Source: Flavobacterium subsaxonicum WB 4.1-42 = DSM 21790 (GTDB lineage: Bacteria; Bacteroidota; Bacteroidia; Flavobacteriales; Flavobacteriaceae). From it: a stretch of 64,000 bases of DNA. Positions within the stretch are counted from its first letter, which is position 1. Each line of letters opens with the position of its first letter. Location of the stretch: positions 1-64,000 of the forward strand of contig NZ_AUGP01000025.1 of the NCBI RefSeq assembly GCF_000422725.1. The letters run 5' to 3'. The translations under genes were made by a program, and so were the position numbers. Of the stretch, positions 50,832-61,600 are shown piece by piece. The notes beneath the pieces were generated by a model that saw only the letters and a list, made by a program, of their open reading frames with translations, did no database searches and was not told where the DNA came from.

Positions 50832-52787
50832 TTATTGCTTTACTACCTTAAATGTTTTGGATGTACCATTTATAAGATTGGCCTTAACCATATAAATACC
50901 ATTGCCAAGAGCCGAAAGGTTAGCCGTATTACCGTTTGTAGATTGTACTAACTGGCCTAACGAATTGTAAACTTCTAATGCTATAACAGCATTTGCGGGA
51001 GCTACCGTAATACCATCGGTTGCAGGGTTTGGATAAAGTACCATACCATTTTTGTAGAAGTCTTTAACATCGGCAGTACTTTCTTCGGTAATATTAATGG
51101 TGTAATCTTCGGCCTGTCCGTAGCCTACGGTGTTGCACGATGGCGCCGGGCTGTTAAACTTTTTAATAATCCTTAAACGCGTAGTGCCAAGCAGGGCATC
51201 TGCTGGGGCAGTTATAGACCCTGTTGCTGCAATAGCATCAAGGCCGGTAGAATTGGTTATCGTTCCAATTTCGAAGCTTTCGCCTTCGTCGTCAAAACTA
51301 TTGTTGCGGTTCCAGTCGGCATAAGCAGTAATGTGGTGGGTAAAGTTACCGTTGGTGTTACCTTTAACTGTAATAGGCAGGGTTTCGCTTAAAGCGATAT
51401 TGGCTATAAGTGTTGTAAAATTTTCTAACGCGGGTGTAGTAGTGCCTACCGTTGCTAACGACTGGTTGTTTAAACCACCAAAGATAACCTGCGTAATAGG
51501 CTCTACATTGCCCGGAAAGCTAACCTCGCAAGGGTGCTGGTTGCTTATTGTTACTGTTATTTCATCGTAAATAGTACCATTTTCAGCAGATGTTGCCCTG
51601 ATAACCACCGTGCCATTTGCAAAAGCAGCTACTTGTCCGTTTTGGTCTATTGTGGCAAATTCAGACCCTGAAACTATCTCCCAGATAACCAACTGGCTGA
51701 TGTTTTCCGGTAAAACCGCTGCCGTTAAATCAAGGCTGCCCTGGTTTTCTGTTATTATAGGTTCGACATTGGCTACAGTAGCTACTGTAACCGATTCAAC
51801 TACATTAGAAACCTCGTAATGTATCTTGATGTTCGGGCGGTCTTTAAACTGCCCACTACCACTATTGTGACTTAAAATTATGGTTTCGGTAGCTTCCATG
51901 TCTATGGTTGGCAAGGGCCATGCACCGGTCATGTAATCTTTATAGCCCGGTGTAAACTGCCATGCTACAAAGCTGCTGAATTGTGCCGCCGGATAGTTAG
52001 AATGGTAAAACACACTAGCAATTTCCAGTCCGTTACCGGTGTATTCTACCGGCTCGTTAAAATCAAAATCGATCCAGCCCTGCGCAGCCGATAGGGTAAG
52101 CTCGCTATTATCGTACACTTCGGTATGCGATGCCTCTACATCGGCAAGTGTGGTTTCCATACTTAGTGGGGCAACGTTGGTAGAGTTCATGGCAAGCAGC
52201 CTTAAGCGTACCGGTGCAAAACCTTCGCTGGTGGCGTTGCTTACTTTATTAAAAGCAACACCGGTTATCGTGGCGCCTACCGGAATGGCGGTTTCCTGCA
52301 ATTCGGCCGCAGAATACAGCATGTTAGCTACAGATCCTTTTCTGGTAGTAACCATACTGTACATTATTGGCCCGTATAAAGAGAGGTCCTGGCCGGTACC
52401 CACACCAATCTGAATGGTGTAAGGCGAGGCAGCCGGTAAGGTTGTGAAATTTTGAGATGCCCACTCGCTTGTATTGTCTGTACCGCAGAGTGATTGTACC
52501 GTAAGTGTATAATCGGTATCGGCAGTAAGGTTTAGTACAAGCAGGTTGTTGGTTTGTACGGTGCCTTGCTGAAGGGGGGTATTGGTTCCTGTAATTTTAA
52601 TTTGCCAGGCATAACCGTTTGCAGGGGCGGTAGTTGGGGCTGTCCAGGTAAAAGAACCGTAGGCCATGCCGTTAGATAAAACCGAAAGGCTTTGTGGTGC
52701 GGCACAATCCTGCGCGTGTGCAGGGGTAAGTGCAAGCATAAATAGCACTGCTACTACTTTAGCAGTACTCAATAGAGAATGTTTCAT
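50832..52787 (-). CDS. T9SS type A cargo protein with Fn3, Ig-like and GEVED domains
   Basis: A 651-residue exported protein. Order: signal peptide (ending AHAQ); a fibronectin III-like domain (about 28-117, CAAPQSLSVLSNGMAYGSFTW); a jelly-roll region (120-325); a BIG2-like domain (about 335-435, with GQVAAFANGTVVIRATS); a GEVED domain (about 440-565, with ITAYADWNRNNSFDDEGESFEIG and GYGQAEDYTINI); and a C-terminal type A sorting domain (VLYPNPATDGITV, VYNSLGQLV, GIYMVKA). The sorting signal is cleaved and the protein often attached to A-LPS. No enzyme motif is visible; adhesion is likely. It is first in a two-gene unit with the type B cargo. Confidence 0.9.
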   Translation of the reverse strand: MKHSLLSTAKVVAVLFMLALTPAHAQDCAAPQSLSVLSNGMAYGSFTWTAPTTAPANGYAWQIKITGTNTPLQQGTVQTNNLLVLNLTADTDYTLTVQSLCGTDNTSEWASQNFTTLPAASPYTIQIGVGTGQDLSLYGPIMYSMVTTRKGSVANMLYSAAELQETAIPVGATITGVAFNKVSNATSEGFAPVRLRLLAMNSTNVAPLSMETTLADVEASHTEVYDNSELTLSAAQGWIDFDFNEPVEYTGNGLEIASVFYHSNYPAAQFSSFVAWQFTPGYKDYMTGAWPLPTIDMEATETIILSHNSGSGQFKDRPNIKIHYEVSNVVESVTVATVANVEPIITENQGSLDLTAAVLPENISQLVIWEIVSGSEFATIDQNGQVAAFANGTVVIRATSAENGTIYDEITVTISNQHPCEVSFPGNVEPITQVIFGGLNNQSLATVGTTTPALENFTTLIANIALSETLPITVKGNTNGNFTHHITAYADWNRNNSFDDEGESFEIGTITNSTGLDAIAATGSITAPADALLGTTRLRIIKKFNSPAPSCNTVGYGQAEDYTINITEESTADVKDFYKNGMVLYPNPATDGITVAPANAVIALEVYNSLGQLVQSTNGNTANLSALGNGIYMVKANLINGTSKTFKVVKQ

Positions 52788-52898
52788 AGATGTATTTAAA
52801 ATTGAATTGTGTTTGTAACCACAGCTAATTAATTTGTTATTGTAGTAGATATAACATTTTAATAGCCTCTATGTGTATTTAGTCTAAATAATAATAGT

Positions 52899-52906
52899 TA
52901 GATTTG
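52899..52906 (+). promoter_or_regulatory. Possible -7 box for the AraC gene
   Basis: TAGATTTG matches TAnnTTTG but lies 81 bases before the ATG at 52988 and lacks a -33 TTG. Confidence 0.3.
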
Positions 52907-52987
52907 TGCAAAATTCATAAACTAATTAAGATCTGTTGTTTGATAAACGGATTTTGATGTTTGTAAAACGGATATTTTAAAACTGGT

Positions 52988-53968
52988 ATGGATACAGCTG
53001 CTTTTTTAGACGAAGTAATTTGCAGGATTAACCTTCCGGCCGACCTTGGTACTGTGAAGGAAATCACTGAAAAGGAGATATCATTTGCGTACGAATTTGG
53101 GCGTACATCATTCAAAAAAATAAACTTTAGCGGGGTAAGGCTGCTTTATGGCAAGCTGCGTTTTAAAAAACCCTTTCCGGTTAAGATAGAAAACTCTGAG
53201 CCGTTTGTAGAGATGTATTTTTCTCTGGCAGGCTGCCGGCGTATGGTATTTACACAAAGCAGTGCCCGCAGCAATGTAGCCCAGGGCCACCACAATTTAT
53301 TTTATATACCCGATACCGAATTTTATATAGAACCTGCCATAAACGATGAAGAGAACATTACGCTGCAAATACAATTTACCGAAGCTTATTTTAACCGCTT
53401 TACCCAGATAAACCATCCGCTGTTGCTTTCGTTTATAGAGAGTATCGGTAAAAAAGAGCTTTCTATTTTAAGCGATTTCGATTTGCAGATAACCCCACAG
53501 ATGTATACGGTGTTAGATGATATTGTGCACTGCGAAAAAGAGGGAATTATTAAACAACTGTCTATAGAAACCAGCGTACTTAAGTTACTGCAATTGCAAT
53601 TTGAGCAGTATGAGGCGGCATTTGTAAAAGAGCATTACACTTGGGTTAAAGATTATGATGTTGATAAACTGCACCATGCCAGGCAGCTACTGGAGCAAAA
53701 CATTACCAATCCGTACTCTTTGGCAGAGCTTGCCAGGCGCACCGGCCTTAACGATTTTAAACTTAAAAAGGGGTTTAAAGAGGTATTTGGCAACACCGTT
53801 TTTGGCTACCTGCACGACCACCGTATGGATATTGCCCAAAAAATGCTGCTGGAAAACAACAAAAGCACTGCCGAGATATCCGAATACTGTGGCTATGCCT
53901 ACGTACAGTCGTTTATAACGGCCTTTAAAAAGAAATTTGGGGTTACCCCCGAAAAGTTCAGGAAATAG
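52988..53968 (+). CDS. AraC-family transcriptional regulator
   Basis: A 326-residue regulator. The N-terminal part (1-220) is a sensor domain of the PchR type (ENSEPFVEMYFSLAG; FYIPDTEFYIEP). The C-terminal part (about 230-326) has two helix-turn-helix motifs, NPYSLAELARRTGLNDFKLKKGFKEVFG and STAEISEYCGYAYVQSFITAFKKKFGVTPEKFRK. PchR-like regulators respond to iron-siderophore complexes. It converges on the PepSY/DUF4198/siderophore receptor operon and is its most likely regulator. Confidence 0.92.
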   Translation: MDTAAFLDEVICRINLPADLGTVKEITEKEISFAYEFGRTSFKKINFSGVRLLYGKLRFKKPFPVKIENSEPFVEMYFSLAGCRRMVFTQSSARSNVAQGHHNLFYIPDTEFYIEPAINDEENITLQIQFTEAYFNRFTQINHPLLLSFIESIGKKELSILSDFDLQITPQMYTVLDDIVHCEKEGIIKQLSIETSVLKLLQLQFEQYEAAFVKEHYTWVKDYDVDKLHHARQLLEQNITNPYSLAELARRTGLNDFKLKKGFKEVFGNTVFGYLHDHRMDIAQKMLLENNKSTAEISEYCGYAYVQSFITAFKKKFGVTPEKFRK

Positions 53969-53996
53969 AAAGAGCGGCTTATGGGCCGCTCTTTTA
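53969..53996. terminator. Bidirectional terminator
   Basis: The stem aaagagcggc/gccgctcttt (53969-53978/53985-53994) lies between the convergent AraC and PepSY genes. Confidence 0.85.
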
Positions 53997-54014
53997 GTAT
54001 AAACACTATTTGAA

Positions 54015-55193
54015 TTATGCTTTTGCAGCAGCACCTTTTTTAAAGGTACGGCCATACCATATTAAAAAGCCCGATATTGGCAACAGCATGCAGATAAAAC
54101 TGGCTATAAAAGCAATTATTTTACCGGGTATACCTAAGATGGCCCCCACATGGATATCGTAATTTGCAGTGATAAGTTTTTCGCCAAAGTTTTTTTCTTC
54201 CTGCCTGCGCTCGTGTAAAAGCTTGCCGGTATACTGGTCGAACTGAAGGCTGTGGTTTACATAATAAACACCATCATACTGTTGTATATAAGCGCTTATA
54301 ACAGCAGTGCTATCGGCAGGCGGACTCATAGAGAATGCGCTGGCATCGGCATATTTTTGCTTTATCACAACATAGGCCTTTTCCATTGCGGCGTCTTTAT
54401 TGGCTTCTGCTATCATAACCGATTTTTTCTGAACATTTTCCGGCGGCGTTACGCTACCCGATCCCACTACATAAACCACCGCCTGAAACCAGCTAAAGGC
54501 CCATACCATACCTGTTAAGGCTATAATAAGTGCTATAGAGGCTATATAAAAGCCAAGGATGTTGTGCAGGTCGTAGTTTTTGCGGCGCCATTTGGTGGTT
54601 TCTTTCCATTGGAACCAAACCCTTTGCTTACGTGCAGCCTTGTTTTTAGGCCACCATAGTATAATGCCTGTTATAAGCATTATTACAAATATAAAGGTAG
54701 CCCAGCCTGTAATTTGCTGCCCTATGGGGTGAGACAGCAGCAGGCTCCAGTGCAGCATTTTTACGATGTTAAAAAAGTCCATCTCTTCATCATAAATGCC
54801 CAATACCTTACCGGTGTAGGGGTCAGCATAAATAGAATAATACTGGTCGATATTGCCAAAATACCATATAGAGCCTTCGCTGCCTTTATAGCAGGTAAAA
54901 ACCACTGATTTTTTGGGGTTATTATAAACCTGTACACTGTTTATCTGAATCTTTTTACCAACGGCTTTCTGGGTTTGCTGCCACAGCTGCGTTACCGGAA
55001 TGCGGATTTGCGTTACCTGTGGTACGTATATTTCATCTTTACGGGCCCAGTTACTAATTTCCTGGCTAAATACATAAATGCAACCGGTTATGGCTAAAAA
55101 TAAAACAATAAGCCCGGATGCTAATCCGAGCCAAAGGTGGGCTTTACCGGCCCAGTATTTAAAATCCTTTTTTTTCTTTTTCTTAGTAGTCAT
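54015..55193 (-). CDS. PepSY-associated membrane protein (siderophore reductase-like)
   Basis: A 392-residue inner-membrane protein with four main helices and a basic N-terminus (KKKKKKD). The family core is visible: KAHLWLGLASGLIVLFLAITGCIYVF, MLHWSLLLSHPIGQQITGW, YDLHNILGFYIASIALIIALTGMVW and IHVGAILGIPGKIIAF, with paired His suited to haem. PepSY_TM proteins beside siderophore receptors are thought to reduce ferric siderophores in the periplasm. Last gene of the receptor-DUF4198-PepSY unit, 9 bp after DUF4198. Confidence 0.9.
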   Translation of the reverse strand: MTTKKKKKKDFKYWAGKAHLWLGLASGLIVLFLAITGCIYVFSQEISNWARKDEIYVPQVTQIRIPVTQLWQQTQKAVGKKIQINSVQVYNNPKKSVVFTCYKGSEGSIWYFGNIDQYYSIYADPYTGKVLGIYDEEMDFFNIVKMLHWSLLLSHPIGQQITGWATFIFVIMLITGIILWWPKNKAARKQRVWFQWKETTKWRRKNYDLHNILGFYIASIALIIALTGMVWAFSWFQAVVYVVGSGSVTPPENVQKKSVMIAEANKDAAMEKAYVVIKQKYADASAFSMSPPADSTAVISAYIQQYDGVYYVNHSLQFDQYTGKLLHERRQEEKNFGEKLITANYDIHVGAILGIPGKIIAFIASFICMLLPISGFLIWYGRTFKKGAAAKA

Positions 55194-55202
55194 AGGCTGC
55201 TG

Positions 55203-55940
55203 CTAATTTTTAGCCAAAGGTATTGTATAGGTAGCACAATGCCATACAAACTGGTAGTCTTTACCGTTGTATTTGCCCGGCACTTCTTCTTTTTTAGTAA
55301 CTTCTATTACATATTTGGTGTTCCAAGGCAGAGTAAATTTTACAAGGCCATTAGCATCCGTATACAGTTTTTTAGACCACTGATCGTTTATAAAAACGGT
55401 AACCTCTGTTTCTTTAGCAGGTTCGCCTTTGTACAAAACCTTTAGGGTGGTTTCGCCTTTTTCTTTAGCTTCTTTAACTGATGTATCTACAACCGTAAGG
55501 CCATCGGCATTTATTGCCGCAGTTGGGGCAGGGGTACCACCAATCTGGGTTTTTGTAATGGCGTGGTAATGCGTTTTAAAAATACCAAAATCGTATTGCG
55601 TATAATCTATAACATCAATTTTATTATTGTTAAGCACAATAGTATAGGTGCCGTTAGTTTTAGGGGTAAAGTAACCGCTGTAAAACAATTCGCCCGGCTT
55701 AAGCTCTAACAGGGTTTTTTCTCCGTTAGGGGCTACAGCCCAAACTTCAAAGTTTTTCATTTTTTCGAAGGCTTCGCCACCCACTTTTTCCTGAAGCCCG
55801 TAGGTGTATTCGCCAAAGAAAACCTTAACCTCCTGTTTTTGGTTTACTTTGCCTGTTGCACTGGTTTCTACCCACATAAAGTGCGCAAATGCATTGCCCG
55901 AAGCTACTAACGCCAACAATAATAAAAGACATTTTTTCAT
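55203..55940 (-). CDS. DUF4198-like periplasmic protein
   Basis: A 245-residue exported protein. The signal peptide ends AFA, placing His20 (AHFMWVETS) near or at the mature N-terminus, a feature of metal-binding DUF4198/NikM-type proteins. The domain shows KVFFGEY, PNGEKTLLELKPGELFYSGYFTPKTNGTYTIVL and a second beta-domain (KVLYKGEPAKETEVTVFIND, YTDANGLVKFTLPW). It probably handles a metal or metal complex in iron or nickel uptake; this rests on context. It lies between the receptor and PepSY genes. Confidence 0.82.
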   Translation of the reverse strand: MKKCLLLLLALVASGNAFAHFMWVETSATGKVNQKQEVKVFFGEYTYGLQEKVGGEAFEKMKNFEVWAVAPNGEKTLLELKPGELFYSGYFTPKTNGTYTIVLNNNKIDVIDYTQYDFGIFKTHYHAITKTQIGGTPAPTAAINADGLTVVDTSVKEAKEKGETTLKVLYKGEPAKETEVTVFINDQWSKKLYTDANGLVKFTLPWNTKYVIEVTKKEEVPGKYNGKDYQFVWHCATYTIPLAKN

Positions 55941-55960
55941 AGTACTATAGTTAAGAAAGA

Positions 55961-55988
55961 ATACCTTTCCCGGTATTGAGAAAGGTAT
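55961..55988 (-). promoter_or_regulatory. Intercistronic hairpin before the DUF4198 gene
   Basis: Nine-base arms atacctttc/gaaaggtat (55961-55969/55980-55988) with a 10-base loop lie between the receptor stop and the DUF4198 ATG. Without a T-run it may stabilise the upstream mRNA end rather than terminate. Confidence 0.45.
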
Positions 55989-56000
55989 GTTTTGTTGTTA

Positions 56001-58439
56001 TTAAAATTTATATGTTACACTAAACCTTACATTTCTTGGAGCTTCTGCCTGCCAGTAATAAGCACTTAGGTAGGCATAATAAGAGCCGCTGTAAAGGTAC
56101 TTATTTAGAATGTTAAACATGTTTGCTGTAAGCTTAACTTTTCCTTTTTCGTAAGAAAGTCCGCCATCCAGTTTAAAATAATCCGGTAGTTTTTGTAAAC
56201 CTACGCTCCAGGTATCTGTTGCACGGTCTCCTAAAAATGTAAAACCACCCGATGCTCCAAGGCCTTTTAAAACACCACTTTGTATGGTATAGTTTATCCA
56301 TGCGTTGGCAACATGCTTAGAGTAGCCCGGTACCACATCGCCCTTTTTAATACCGGTTACACCATTGGCAACCTCGTTAACAATAGACTCTGTAAAGGCG
56401 TAGTTAGCAATAACATTAAGGCCATCGGTAATTTTACCCCTTACGTCAAATTCTATACCCTGCGCTCTTTTTTCGCCAAAAACAATACTGTAGTTCTCGT
56501 TTGGCAGGTTAAGAGGGTCGCCCGTTAACTCGTTTTTCTTTAAAATCCTGTAGGCAGAAAGCGATGTGCTCCAGTCGCCGTTAAACCAGTCTTTTTTAAT
56601 ACCAAACTCGGTATTATTACCTGTAAGTGGCTTAACGTTATCGCCGTTTCTTATAATACCGCTTTGCGGTGTAAAAGCCTGGTCGTACAATCCGTAAACC
56701 GATGTGCTCTCGTTAACAGAGTAGCTAATACCTACACGAGGTGTAATGTGCTTGTCTGAAATTGGTGCACCACCCCAGCTCGACTGGCTAACATACGTAT
56801 ACCTGCCAGCAAGGGTAAGCCTAAGCTTGTTCTCGAAGAAACCAATTTCATCCTGAATGTAACCCGCTGAGTACTTACTATCCATTAAGCCACCTGCTAT
56901 AAGTGCCCTTTCTTCTAACGAAGTTGTACGGTCAAATACCGGCATTCCGTTTGCCGGATAACCGTAGTTAGGGGCAAGTACGTTAAACGGATTCTCGAAA
57001 GTGTCAAGGTTGTGCGACTGGCCCCAATCGGCCATGTAGTTTTTATTACCCATATCTAAACCGGCCAATATTTTGTGGCTAACAGCGCCTGTCTGAAATT
57101 TACCGTTTACAAATACCTGGCCTAATTTCATGGTGCTTTTAGCATCCCAGATACCTACGTTTCTTATAACTTCACCGGGAGCAAGAAGGTCTTCGGTTAC
57201 ACCATCTCCATCGGTATCGGCAGCATATGGCCCAACAGAAGTTGGCCATGAGCTATAACCCGTTTGCTGATAGTTAAAGTAAGAAAGCTGGCCTGTAAGT
57301 TTCCAGTTATCATCAAGCTTATGCTCTAACATAACATAAACACTGTGGTCGTCTATTTTAGTATCGGGTAAACCCGGCTGTGTCATTGTTGTGTTTCTTG
57401 GTGCCGATGCATAGCCGCCGGTTCCAAAAACGTAATAAGACCCAACCTCGGTCATGTTCGCATGCTGGTAGTTGTACTCTGCAGTAACTTTAGTCTGGTC
57501 GTCTATCTGGTACGATACTACCGGGGCAATTACGTAACGGTCGTTATGTTCGTATGGCCTGAAAGACCCTTTGTTTTGAGCCGAAAGGTTTAAGCGGTAA
57601 AGTAGTTTGCCATCTTCAGACAGTTTACCATCTAAGTCCAGGCTTGTTCTGTAAAGGTCGAAACTGCCAAGGGTAAAGCTAACCTCGCCTTTAGTCTGGC
57701 CTGTAGGTTTTTTGGTAACCACATTGTATAAGCCGCTTGGATCGCCGTTGGCAAGCATAAAGCCTGCCGGGCCTTTTACAAATTCTATATGGTCTACAAA
57801 GCTCATGTCTTCGGTTAATGGTCCCCAGAAAGAAGACACTACGTTAAACCCGTTCCTAAAAGCCTGTATCTGAGAGCCACGCATGGTAATGTTGGCATAC
57901 ATATCGCCCCAGTGCTCCAGGCGTGTGGCGCCACTTACGTTGCGTATAAGCCCGTCGCTCATGCTTATTATCTGCTGGTCCTGCAGGGTTTGGTTGCTTA
58001 CAATTTGTATGTTTTGAGGTATCTCTAAAACAGGGGTGTTTAAGCGCAGCGATGTAGAAGGCTTATCTGTTTTATACTTGTTTTTTGCAGCGTCTATAAC
58101 CACTTCTTTTAACTGCTCCGGACTTTCAGACAGCATAAAATCTTTAGACTGGCTTTCGCCCGATGTTAAGGTAATACTTTCTTCTACCGTTGCTATACCA
58201 ATGGCAGAAATGCGCACCGTATACGTGCCCGGTTTAATGTTTTTAATCTCATAGCTACCCTGTGCATTGGTTACCGCACTATGAATAGTGCCCTTTAGGG
58301 CTATCATAATGTTTTCTGCCGGGGTGTTGTCACTCAGCGTAATTTTACCGCTTAAAACGGCTTTGTCCTGTGCCCACGTCGTCAGCGAGCACAACAGCAT
58401 AATGCTGAAGACTAATTTTTTAAGAATGTTTGCGTTCAT
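56001..58439 (-). CDS. TonB-dependent siderophore receptor
   Basis: An 812-residue receptor. Order: signal peptide (ending TWAQ); a CarboxypepD_reg-like domain (about 27-112); a plug (about 115-250, with RLNTPVLEIPQNIQIVSNQTLQDQQ, the FecA/FhuE-like box, and EFVKGPAGFMLANGDPSGLYNVVTKKP); and a barrel ending VRFSVTYKF. It imports ferric siderophores in a TonB-dependent way. First gene of a three-gene unit with DUF4198 and PepSY, behind a good promoter. The ligand cannot be told from sequence. Confidence 0.94.
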   Translation of the reverse strand: MNANILKKLVFSIMLLCSLTTWAQDKAVLSGKITLSDNTPAENIMIALKGTIHSAVTNAQGSYEIKNIKPGTYTVRISAIGIATVEESITLTSGESQSKDFMLSESPEQLKEVVIDAAKNKYKTDKPSTSLRLNTPVLEIPQNIQIVSNQTLQDQQIISMSDGLIRNVSGATRLEHWGDMYANITMRGSQIQAFRNGFNVVSSFWGPLTEDMSFVDHIEFVKGPAGFMLANGDPSGLYNVVTKKPTGQTKGEVSFTLGSFDLYRTSLDLDGKLSEDGKLLYRLNLSAQNKGSFRPYEHNDRYVIAPVVSYQIDDQTKVTAEYNYQHANMTEVGSYYVFGTGGYASAPRNTTMTQPGLPDTKIDDHSVYVMLEHKLDDNWKLTGQLSYFNYQQTGYSSWPTSVGPYAADTDGDGVTEDLLAPGEVIRNVGIWDAKSTMKLGQVFVNGKFQTGAVSHKILAGLDMGNKNYMADWGQSHNLDTFENPFNVLAPNYGYPANGMPVFDRTTSLEERALIAGGLMDSKYSAGYIQDEIGFFENKLRLTLAGRYTYVSQSSWGGAPISDKHITPRVGISYSVNESTSVYGLYDQAFTPQSGIIRNGDNVKPLTGNNTEFGIKKDWFNGDWSTSLSAYRILKKNELTGDPLNLPNENYSIVFGEKRAQGIEFDVRGKITDGLNVIANYAFTESIVNEVANGVTGIKKGDVVPGYSKHVANAWINYTIQSGVLKGLGASGGFTFLGDRATDTWSVGLQKLPDYFKLDGGLSYEKGKVKLTANMFNILNKYLYSGSYYAYLSAYYWQAEAPRNVRFSVTYKF

Positions 58440-58462
58440 TTGTTTGGTGTTTTATGTGGGCA

Positions 58463-58493
58463 CAAATGTATATCGCAAAAAGCTATTTCACAA
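58463..58493 (-). promoter_or_regulatory. Promoter of the siderophore receptor operon
   Basis: On the minus strand, TTG (58493-58491), a 20-base spacer and TACATTTG (58470-58463) fit the flavobacterial consensus. A Fur box was not recognised by eye. Confidence 0.7.
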
Positions 58494-58614
58494 GCTTATT
58501 TTTATCTATTCTAAATAAACTTAAGCTTTGGGTGTTAGTTTTGTATTTAGTTTAAAATTTTGTCATTATTTTTTTAGAGATTAAAAATTATAATCTTTAA
58601 TGCTGAATTTTTTG

Positions 58615-58644
58615 TAAAAAAAAGCCCCAAACTAAGTTTGGGGC
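58615..58644 (-). terminator. Terminator of the RND operon
   Basis: The stem GCCCCAAAC/GTTTGGGGC (58624-58632/58636-58644) with a 3-base loop is followed on the minus strand by a T-run. It lies 24 bp past the pump gene. Confidence 0.9.
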
Positions 58645-58667
58645 CAGGGCAATTTAGTATGTGTAGT

Positions 58668-61600
58668 TTAGTGTTTTGCTGTAAAGCCGTCATCGCTAAG
58701 CTCGCGGTGCTCGTAATCGGCAACCATAAGCTCATCATATTTAGGCGGGTCTTTTTTGCTAAAGCGGTGTATCAAACTATCAAAAATAGAGTATACAACC
58801 GGTACAATTATCAGGGTAAGGAATAACGAACTCGTTAAGCCCCCGATAACTACCCATGCAAGGCCGTTATTCATTTGTGCTGCACCACCGGTTGCCAATG
58901 CAATTGGTATCATACCAAAAACCATGGCAATAGTGGTCATTAAGATAGGGCGCAAACGTGCGTGGTTGGCTTGTATTAGCGCCTCATGTGTAGTTTCGCC
59001 CTCTGCCTTACGGGTGTTGGTAAAGTCTACAAGCAGGATCGCATTTTTACACACCAGTCCAATTAGCATAATAACCCCGAGGATGGTGAATATATTAAGC
59101 GAGTTGTTGGTTAATGCCAGTGCCAGCAGTGCCCCGATAAACGACAGCGGTATAGAGAACAATACCACAAACGGATACACAAAGCTGTTGTAAAGGCCCA
59201 CCATTACAAGGTAAACCAATATAATAGCAGCAAGCAATGCAATACCAAGGGTACCAAAACCTTCGGCCTGGTTTTCTTTATCGCCACCCCAAACATAATT
59301 AACTCCGGTTGGGCGCGGCATTTTAGAAAATTCTGCTTCCCACTCATCTGCTACAGTACCACTTGGGCGGCCTGCGGCCTGTGCCTGTATGGTAACCGAT
59401 GCACTTTTATCTCTACGCTCCAGGAAACTCGGGCCCGAGCTCTCTGTAACATCAGCAAATTGCGATAGTTTTATCTGTTGGCCTGCATCGTTAATAAACA
59501 CAAGGTCTTTTACATCGTTAATGTTAGAACGGTTGTATTCGTTAAAACGGATGTTGATATCGTACTCGTACTCACCGGCGCGGAATTTACCATCGGTATT
59601 ACCGTTAAAGGCCGTTTGCATGGTCATACCCACCGTTTGCAGCGATAAGCCAAGAGACGACATTTTATCGCGGTCTACCTGTACATTTACCTCCGGGCTA
59701 CCCCCTTCAGATGTTAATTTAATAGCAGTTGCACCCGGTATTGCGGCCAGTTTTTTAGCAGCATCTGACGCAAATTTGCTGGCAGCTTCTAAGTTAGGGC
59801 CTGTTATGGTTAGGGCTATAGGAGCCTCATCGGCACCACCCATAATACTTACCGGTACGGTTTTAATTTTAGCGCCAACCAGTTTTTTCTCAAGGTCGCG
59901 TTTTACTTCGGCAGCAAATACAAACGTATTGTCGTCTCGCTCTGCCCTGTCTACAAGGGTTACTTTAATCTCGCCCTTGTAAGCGGTAGATTGTGTTGCA
60001 CCCATACCCTCGCTGGTTTGGCCTACAGTTGTAATAACACCTGTAACTTCCGGCCTGCCTTTAAGGTATTGTTCTGCCTTTTGGGCAATAAAGTTAGACT
60101 GCTCTACCGATGCATCTTTAGGCAGCTCCATTTGTACCAGGAACTGGCCCCTGTCTAATTTAGGGAAGAACTCACCACCAATAAATCCACCTCCTAAAAG
60201 GCCTATTGTTGAGAATAAAAACAACACAACTACTACAACTAAAGTAATAACCTTGTGCGAACGCGATGCTATACACCATGTAAGGATACCCGATACCCAA
60301 TGTGTAAATTTGTCAAGGCCGCTTTCGAAACCAAGGATTACTTTTTCGAATAGATTTTTACCTGTTAGGTGCTCCAGTTTACCAAAACGTGATGATAACC
60401 AAGGTATAAGTGTAAACGATGATAGTAACGATAGCGCTGTTGCAATTACAACGGTAACGCAAAACTGCGATATAATGTTAGATACCAGTCCGCTACTCAT
60501 GGCTATAGGCAGGAACACCACGATGATAACCACGGTAATGGCCGTTACGGTAAAGCCAATTTCGGCAGTACCATCATAAGCAGCACGTACCTTGTTTTTA
60601 CCCATCTCCATGTGGCGGTAAATATTTTCAAGTACCACAATGGCATCATCTACAAGGATACCTACCACAAGCGACAATCCAAGTAAACTCATTAAGTTTA
60701 GCGTATAGCCCATTAGGTAAATACCAATAAAGGTGGCTATAAGCGATGCCGGTATAGATACCATTACAATAAACGCATTACGGATACTGTGAAGGAAGAA
60801 CAACATTACAAAGGCCACAAGGAATACGGCTATAAATAAATCGTGAATTACGTTATCTGCCGCAGTTAGTGTAAATTCACTACTGTCATCGGCAATTTGC
60901 AGTTTAAGTCCGTTGGCTGCATAATCCTTCTCAATTTTCTTAACCGCAGCCTGTATCTCCTCGCTCACCGCAACGGCGTTGGCATCGGTTTGTTTGATGA
61001 TCTGAAGGATAATCGCACCCTTACGGTCTACACGCGATATCTTTTCAACCTCTTTTTGCGAATCCTGAACGTCGGCAATTTCGCCTAAACGCACCTGTAT
61101 GCCGTTGTTAGACGATACTACCAGGTTACGCATCTCTTCTACATTCTTGTATTTACCCGATAAACGTACCAGCATAGAGCTTTCTCTTGTCTGGATGTTA
61201 CCCGTAGGGAAATCAAGGTTAGAGCTTAAGATAGCCGACTGTACATTAGGGATAGAAAGGCCGTAACCTTTTAGTTTTTCCTGGTCAAGGCTCACCTGTA
61301 TTTCACGCTCTTCGCCACCCACAAGGTTAACCTGGGCCACACCGTTTACACGGGCAAGAATAGGTTCTATCTTTTTATCAAGAAGGTCGTAAAAAGCAAC
61401 CTCGTCCATTTTTGATGTAGCACCAATGGTAATAATTGGTAAATCGCTCAACGAGAATTTACTTAACGATGGCGGGTCTACGTCTTCGGGTAAATCTTTC
61501 TCAATGGCGTTTATCTTACGCTGCGCATCGTTTAGCGAGTAATCGGCATCGGCTTCAGCCTCTAACGTTACCATTACTACAGATAGGCTTTCGTACGATT

